Shown here: positions 15,362 through 17,923 of the stretch, one piece after another
Numbering within the stretch: the stretch's first letter is position 1
Layout of the letters: each line of letters begins with the position of its first letter
NCBI GenBank assembly: GCA_900541205.1
Contig: UQIV01000034.1
Coordinates: 1 to 17,923 of the forward strand
Reading direction: 5' to 3'
Source of the DNA: an uncultured Collinsella sp.
Lineage (GTDB): Bacteria; Actinomycetota; Coriobacteriia; Coriobacteriales; Coriobacteriaceae
Length of the DNA stretch: 17,923 bases
Translations under genes and position numbers: made by a program
The notes under the pieces: model-generated
What the model was told of the DNA's origin: nothing
The model's input: the letters and a program-made list of their open reading frames with translations, nothing else
The model's database searches: none

Positions 15362-16544
15362 CGAGAAGCGCCTCCACTCCGGGCAGGGCCTTACCCTCGA
15401 CGAGCTCCATGGAAGCGCCACCACCGGTGGAGATCCAGCTCATCTTGTCGGCCAGGTTGAACTTGTTGACAGCTGCGACAGAGTCACCACCGCCGATGAT
15501 CGAGGTGCAGTCAGCCTCGGCGAGAGCCTCGGCGATAGCCTGGGTGCCGTGAGCAAAGTTGTCAAACTCGAAGACGCCCATGGGGCCGTTCCAGAACACG
15601 GTCTTGGCGCCCTTGACAGCCTCGGCATAGAGCTCCTCGGTCTTGGGACCGATGTCCATACCCTCACGATCGTCGGGGATAGCGTCGGAAGCAACAACCT
15701 CGGGGACAGCGTCCTCGCCAAAGTGATCGGCAACACGGTTGTCGATGGGGAGCAGGATCTTGACACCCTTCTCCTCGGCCTTCTTGAGCATCTCGCCGGC
15801 GCGCTCGACCCAGTCCTCTTCCTTGAGGGACTGACCGACGGACAGGCCCTGAGCCAGGAAGAAGGTGTAGGCCATGCCGCCACCGATGATCAGGGTGTCA
15901 GCGGAGTCGATGAGGTGATCGAGAACGCCGATCTTGGAGGAAACCTTGGAACCGCCGACGATGGCGACGAAGGGGCGCTCGGGCTCGGCGAAGATGCCGG
16001 TCAGCGTATCGACCTCCTTCTCGAGCAGGAAGCCTGCGACTGCGGGCAGGTAAGCGGCGGGGCCCACGACGGAACCCTGGGCGCGGTGAGCGGTGCCGAA
16101 GGCATCGAGAACGAAGACGTCACCATAGGAAGCGAGCTTCTTGGCGATCTCGGGATCGTTCTTCTTCTCACGCTTATCGAAGCGGACGTTCTCGAGAACG
16201 AGAACCTTACCCGGCTCGACGGCGGCGACAGCCTCGGCAGCCTTCTCGCCGTAGGTGTCGGCGACAAAGGCAACGTCAAGGCCAGAGAGCTCAGCGAGCT
16301 TCTTGGCGACGGGCTCGAGGGAAAGCTCGGGCTGGAAGCCGGTGCCCTCGGGACGGCCGAGGTGGCTCATGAGGATGACGCGAGCATTGTGCTCAACCAG
16401 ATAGTTGATGGTGGGCAGGGCAGCCTTGATACGGGTGGTGTCGCCAACGACGCCATCCTTGATAGGCACGTTAAAGTCAACGCGGACGAGAACGCGCTTG
16501 CCGTCGACATCGATGTCGCGGACGGTCTTCTTGGTAAAGGCCAT
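15354..16544 (-). CDS. pgk: Phosphoglycerate kinase
   Basis: A 396-residue monomeric enzyme that makes ATP from 1,3-bisphosphoglycerate. The substrate motifs RVDFNVP and MSHLGRP are near the N-terminus. The nucleotide-side motifs GGSKVSSKIGVL, FWNGPMGVFE and the C-terminal IGGGDSVAAV are all present. Length is typical. The start at 16544 (MAFTKKT) fits family N-termini and has AAGGTAG 9 bases upstream; an in-frame ATG 12 codons earlier is less likely. Only about 57 bases lie between the gap terminator and this start, and I see no good promoter there, so read-through from gap is likely. Confidence 0.97.
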   Translation of the reverse strand: MAFTKKTVRDIDVDGKRVLVRVDFNVPIKDGVVGDTTRIKAALPTINYLVEHNARVILMSHLGRPEGTGFQPELSLEPVAKKLAELSGLDVAFVADTYGEKAAEAVAAVEPGKVLVLENVRFDKREKKNDPEIAKKLASYGDVFVLDAFGTAHRAQGSVVGPAAYLPAVAGFLLEKEVDTLTGIFAEPERPFVAIVGGSKVSSKIGVLDHLIDSADTLIIGGGMAYTFFLAQGLSVGQSLKEEDWVERAGEMLKKAEEKGVKILLPIDNRVADHFGEDAVPEVVASDAIPDDREGMDIGPKTEELYAEAVKGAKTVFWNGPMGVFEFDNFAHGTQAIAEALAEADCTSIIGGGDSVAAVNKFNLADKMSWISTGGGASMELVEGKALPGVEALLDA

Positions 16545-16568
16545 GTTTGCTTCTACCTTTCGTACGTG

Positions 16569-16589
16569 TCTGCCTCCCATTACGGCAGA
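16569..16589 (-). other. Small hairpin in the pgk leader
   Basis: TCTGCC and GGCAGA form a 6-bp stem in the leader 25 bases before the pgk start codon. The loop holds GGGAG-like bases. It may shape translation or be incidental. Confidence 0.3.
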
Positions 16590-16600
16590 CGATTTCCTAT

Positions 16601-16647
16601 AAAAAGGGCGCGACCCTAGGGTGTAAGCCCTATAAGGCCGCGCCCTT
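16601..16647 (-). terminator. Terminator after gap
   Basis: On the minus strand a 9-bp stem AAGGGCGCG/CGCGCCCTT encloses a second hairpin (TAGGG/CCCTA) and runs into TTTTTATAGG. It lies 38 bases past the gap stop codon. It would cut gap from the pgk unit unless it is leaky. Confidence 0.75.
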
Positions 16648-16684
16648 CTTTAGACGCTCAACGAGCTATTCGCTAAAAGCTAAA

Positions 16685-17710
16685 TTAAGCAACGAACTTC
16701 TCGAAGTACTTGATGGTGCGGACCATCTGAGAGGTGTAGGAGTTCTCGTTGTCGTACCAAGAGGTGACCTGAACGAGGGTCTGGCCGTTGCCGAGGTCAG
16801 AGCACATGGTCTGCGTGGCGTCGAAGATGGAGCCGTGGGTCTCGCCGACGATGTCGCGGGAGACGATCTGGTCCTCGTTGTAGGCGAAGGTATCGGGGAT
16901 GGTCTCGGCGTAGGCCTTCATGGCAGCGTTGACCTCGTCGACGGTGACCTTCTTGTCAACGACGGCGTAGAGGTTGGTCAGCGAGCCGGTCGGCGTCGGG
17001 ACGCGCTGGGCGGCACCGATGAGCTTGCCGTTGAGCTCGGGGAGAACCAGGCCGATGGCCTTGGCAGCGCCCGTGGTGTTCGGGACGATGTTCTCGGAGC
17101 AGGCGCGGGAGCGACGGAAGTTGCCCTTGCGCTGCGGGCCGTCGAGCGGCATCTGGTCGCCGGTGAAGGCGTGGATGGTGGTCATGATGCCGGACACGAT
17201 GGGAGCGAAGTCGTTCAGACCCTTGGCCATCGGGGCGAGGCAGTTGGTGGTGCAGGAAGCAGCGGAGATGATGTTGTCCTCAGCGGTCAGCGTCTCATGG
17301 TTGACGTTGTACACGATGGTGGGCAGATCGCTGCCGGCCGGAGCGGAGATGACGACCTTCTTGGCGCCAGCGTTGATGTGGGCCTGAGCCTTAGCCTTGC
17401 TGGTGTAGAAACCGGTACACTCGAGAACGACGTCGACGTCGAGGTCGCCCCAAGGCAGGTTGTTGGCGTCGGCCTCCTTGTAGATCTTGATCTCCTTGCC
17501 GTCAACGGTGATGGAATCCTCGCCAGCAACGACCTCGTGATCGCGAGCATAGTTGCCCTGCGTGGAGTCGTACTTCAGCAGGTAAGCGAGCATATCGGGA
17601 GAGGTGAGGTCGTTGATAGCGACGATCTCGGAGCCCTCATGACCGAACATCTGACGGAAGGCCAAACGACCGATGCGACCGAAGCCGTTAATAGCAACCT
17701 TTACTGCCAT
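16685..17710 (-). CDS. gap: NAD-dependent glyceraldehyde-3-phosphate dehydrogenase
   Basis: A 341-residue glycolytic enzyme that forms 1,3-bisphosphoglycerate with NAD and phosphate. The NAD-binding motif is NGFGRIGR (8-15), with D34 (VAINDL) favouring NAD over NADP. Catalytic C153 lies in SAASCTTNCLAP. The later motifs HAFTGDQ, NIVPNTTGAAKAIG and SWYDNE are typical. The start at 17710 is chosen because homology starts there and AAAGGAG sits 7 bases upstream; the open frame continues 34 codons further without similarity. It is first in the gap-pgk-tpiA-gpmI series, with its own leader and candidate promoter. Confidence 0.97.
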   Translation of the reverse strand: MAVKVAINGFGRIGRLAFRQMFGHEGSEIVAINDLTSPDMLAYLLKYDSTQGNYARDHEVVAGEDSITVDGKEIKIYKEADANNLPWGDLDVDVVLECTGFYTSKAKAQAHINAGAKKVVISAPAGSDLPTIVYNVNHETLTAEDNIISAASCTTNCLAPMAKGLNDFAPIVSGIMTTIHAFTGDQMPLDGPQRKGNFRRSRACSENIVPNTTGAAKAIGLVLPELNGKLIGAAQRVPTPTGSLTNLYAVVDKKVTVDEVNAAMKAYAETIPDTFAYNEDQIVSRDIVGETHGSIFDATQTMCSDLGNGQTLVQVTSWYDNENSYTSQMVRTIKYFEKFVA

Positions 17711-17782
17711 TGTGTCTCCTTTCGTAAGGCCCCCGCAAGCTACAGCGCCTGCCGTTGAGGCCCACAAACTAACCACTCGCCT

Positions 17783-17829
17783 AATATACCTTTTTTTTGA
17801 CTTGAATTTCACGAGAATGCTCGAAATTG
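17783..17829 (-). promoter_or_regulatory. Candidate gap promoter and upstream dyad
   Basis: On the minus strand TATATT (17783-17788) follows a run of eight As and is a good -10 box, but no clear -35 is present at 16-18 bases. Just upstream lies a dyad (AATTTC-CGAG / CTCG-AAATT, 17805-17828, loop CATT) that could bind an activator or repressor. The leader would be about 66 bases. Confidence 0.45.
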
Positions 17830-17872
17830 AAAATCAAATTTGCGTTCCTTGATTGTCATTTTCATTGCAACA

Positions 17873-17914
17873 GCCTCAGGACTCAGCGCAACGCGTTGCG
17901 CTGAGTCCTGAGGC
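17873..17914. repeat. 42-bp perfect palindrome
   Basis: GCCTCAGGACTCAGCGCAACG is followed directly, with no loop, by its exact inverse complement. On the minus strand it lies upstream of gap, about 90 bases from the candidate start point. It may be the terminator stem of a gene beyond the window, although no T-run follows it on either visible side, or a cruciform or protein site. Confidence 0.8.
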
Positions 17915-17923
17915 GCGAATCCG

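Noticed and set aside
10678..17758. Long plus-strand open frames (10678-12345, 12993-14477, 15294-16619, 16547-17758) opposite real genes
   Set aside because: They are antisense shadows of oppA, gpmI, pgk and gap, caused by GC-rich codon bias. They are rich in repetitive L, V, G and D and have no recognisable domain or ribosome site.

Overview
This window looks like chromosomal DNA of a GC-rich Gram-positive anaerobe. My best guess is the Coriobacteriia, Collinsella-like. The basis is the GC-rich coding, the actinobacterial style of GH13 alpha-glucosidase, a twin-arginine lipoprotein OppA, and the gap-pgk-tpiA-gpmI-secG order. This is inference; no 16S or marker gene is present. Every supportable gene lies on the minus strand, so transcription runs right to left.

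Right to left, 17.9-12.6 kb carries a lower-glycolysis block: gap with its own promoter region and terminator, then a tightly packed pgk-tpiA-gpmI unit, then secG. No enolase gene is present. From 12.5 to 6.4 kb is a complete oligopeptide ABC importer operon, oppA-oppB-oppC-oppD-oppF. It has a good promoter and a hairpin between oppA and oppB, and the four distal genes are almost contiguous.

Between 6.38 and 5.78 kb is a 600-bp gene-free stretch holding the most unusual feature of the window. Two large nested hairpins (5928-6052 and 6234-6365) lie in opposite orientation. Their paired arms differ almost completely in sequence, but they share the same unpaired internal-loop motifs (GTCCTC and TGCGGAAT), the same 29-bp outer-arm length and the same TTC tip. 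Each also has further inverted arms outside. One of these copies the last codons of oppF and the other copies part of the tRNA-Leu promoter. This looks like a family of structure-conserved elements that I do not recognise.

From 5.8 to 2.0 kb, stable-RNA genes alternate with regulators: tRNA-Leu(GAG), a PAS-GAF-PP2C phosphatase, a fused STAS-HATPase switch protein, and a tRNA-Gly / tRNA-Cys / tRNA-Gly cluster. The two tRNA promoters share a long AT palindrome joined to the -35 element. The phosphatase and the STAS-kinase fusion look like a compact partner-switching module with no sigma factor beside it. The left end (144-1877) is an alpha-glucosidase gene. The first 143 bases hold no gene I can support.
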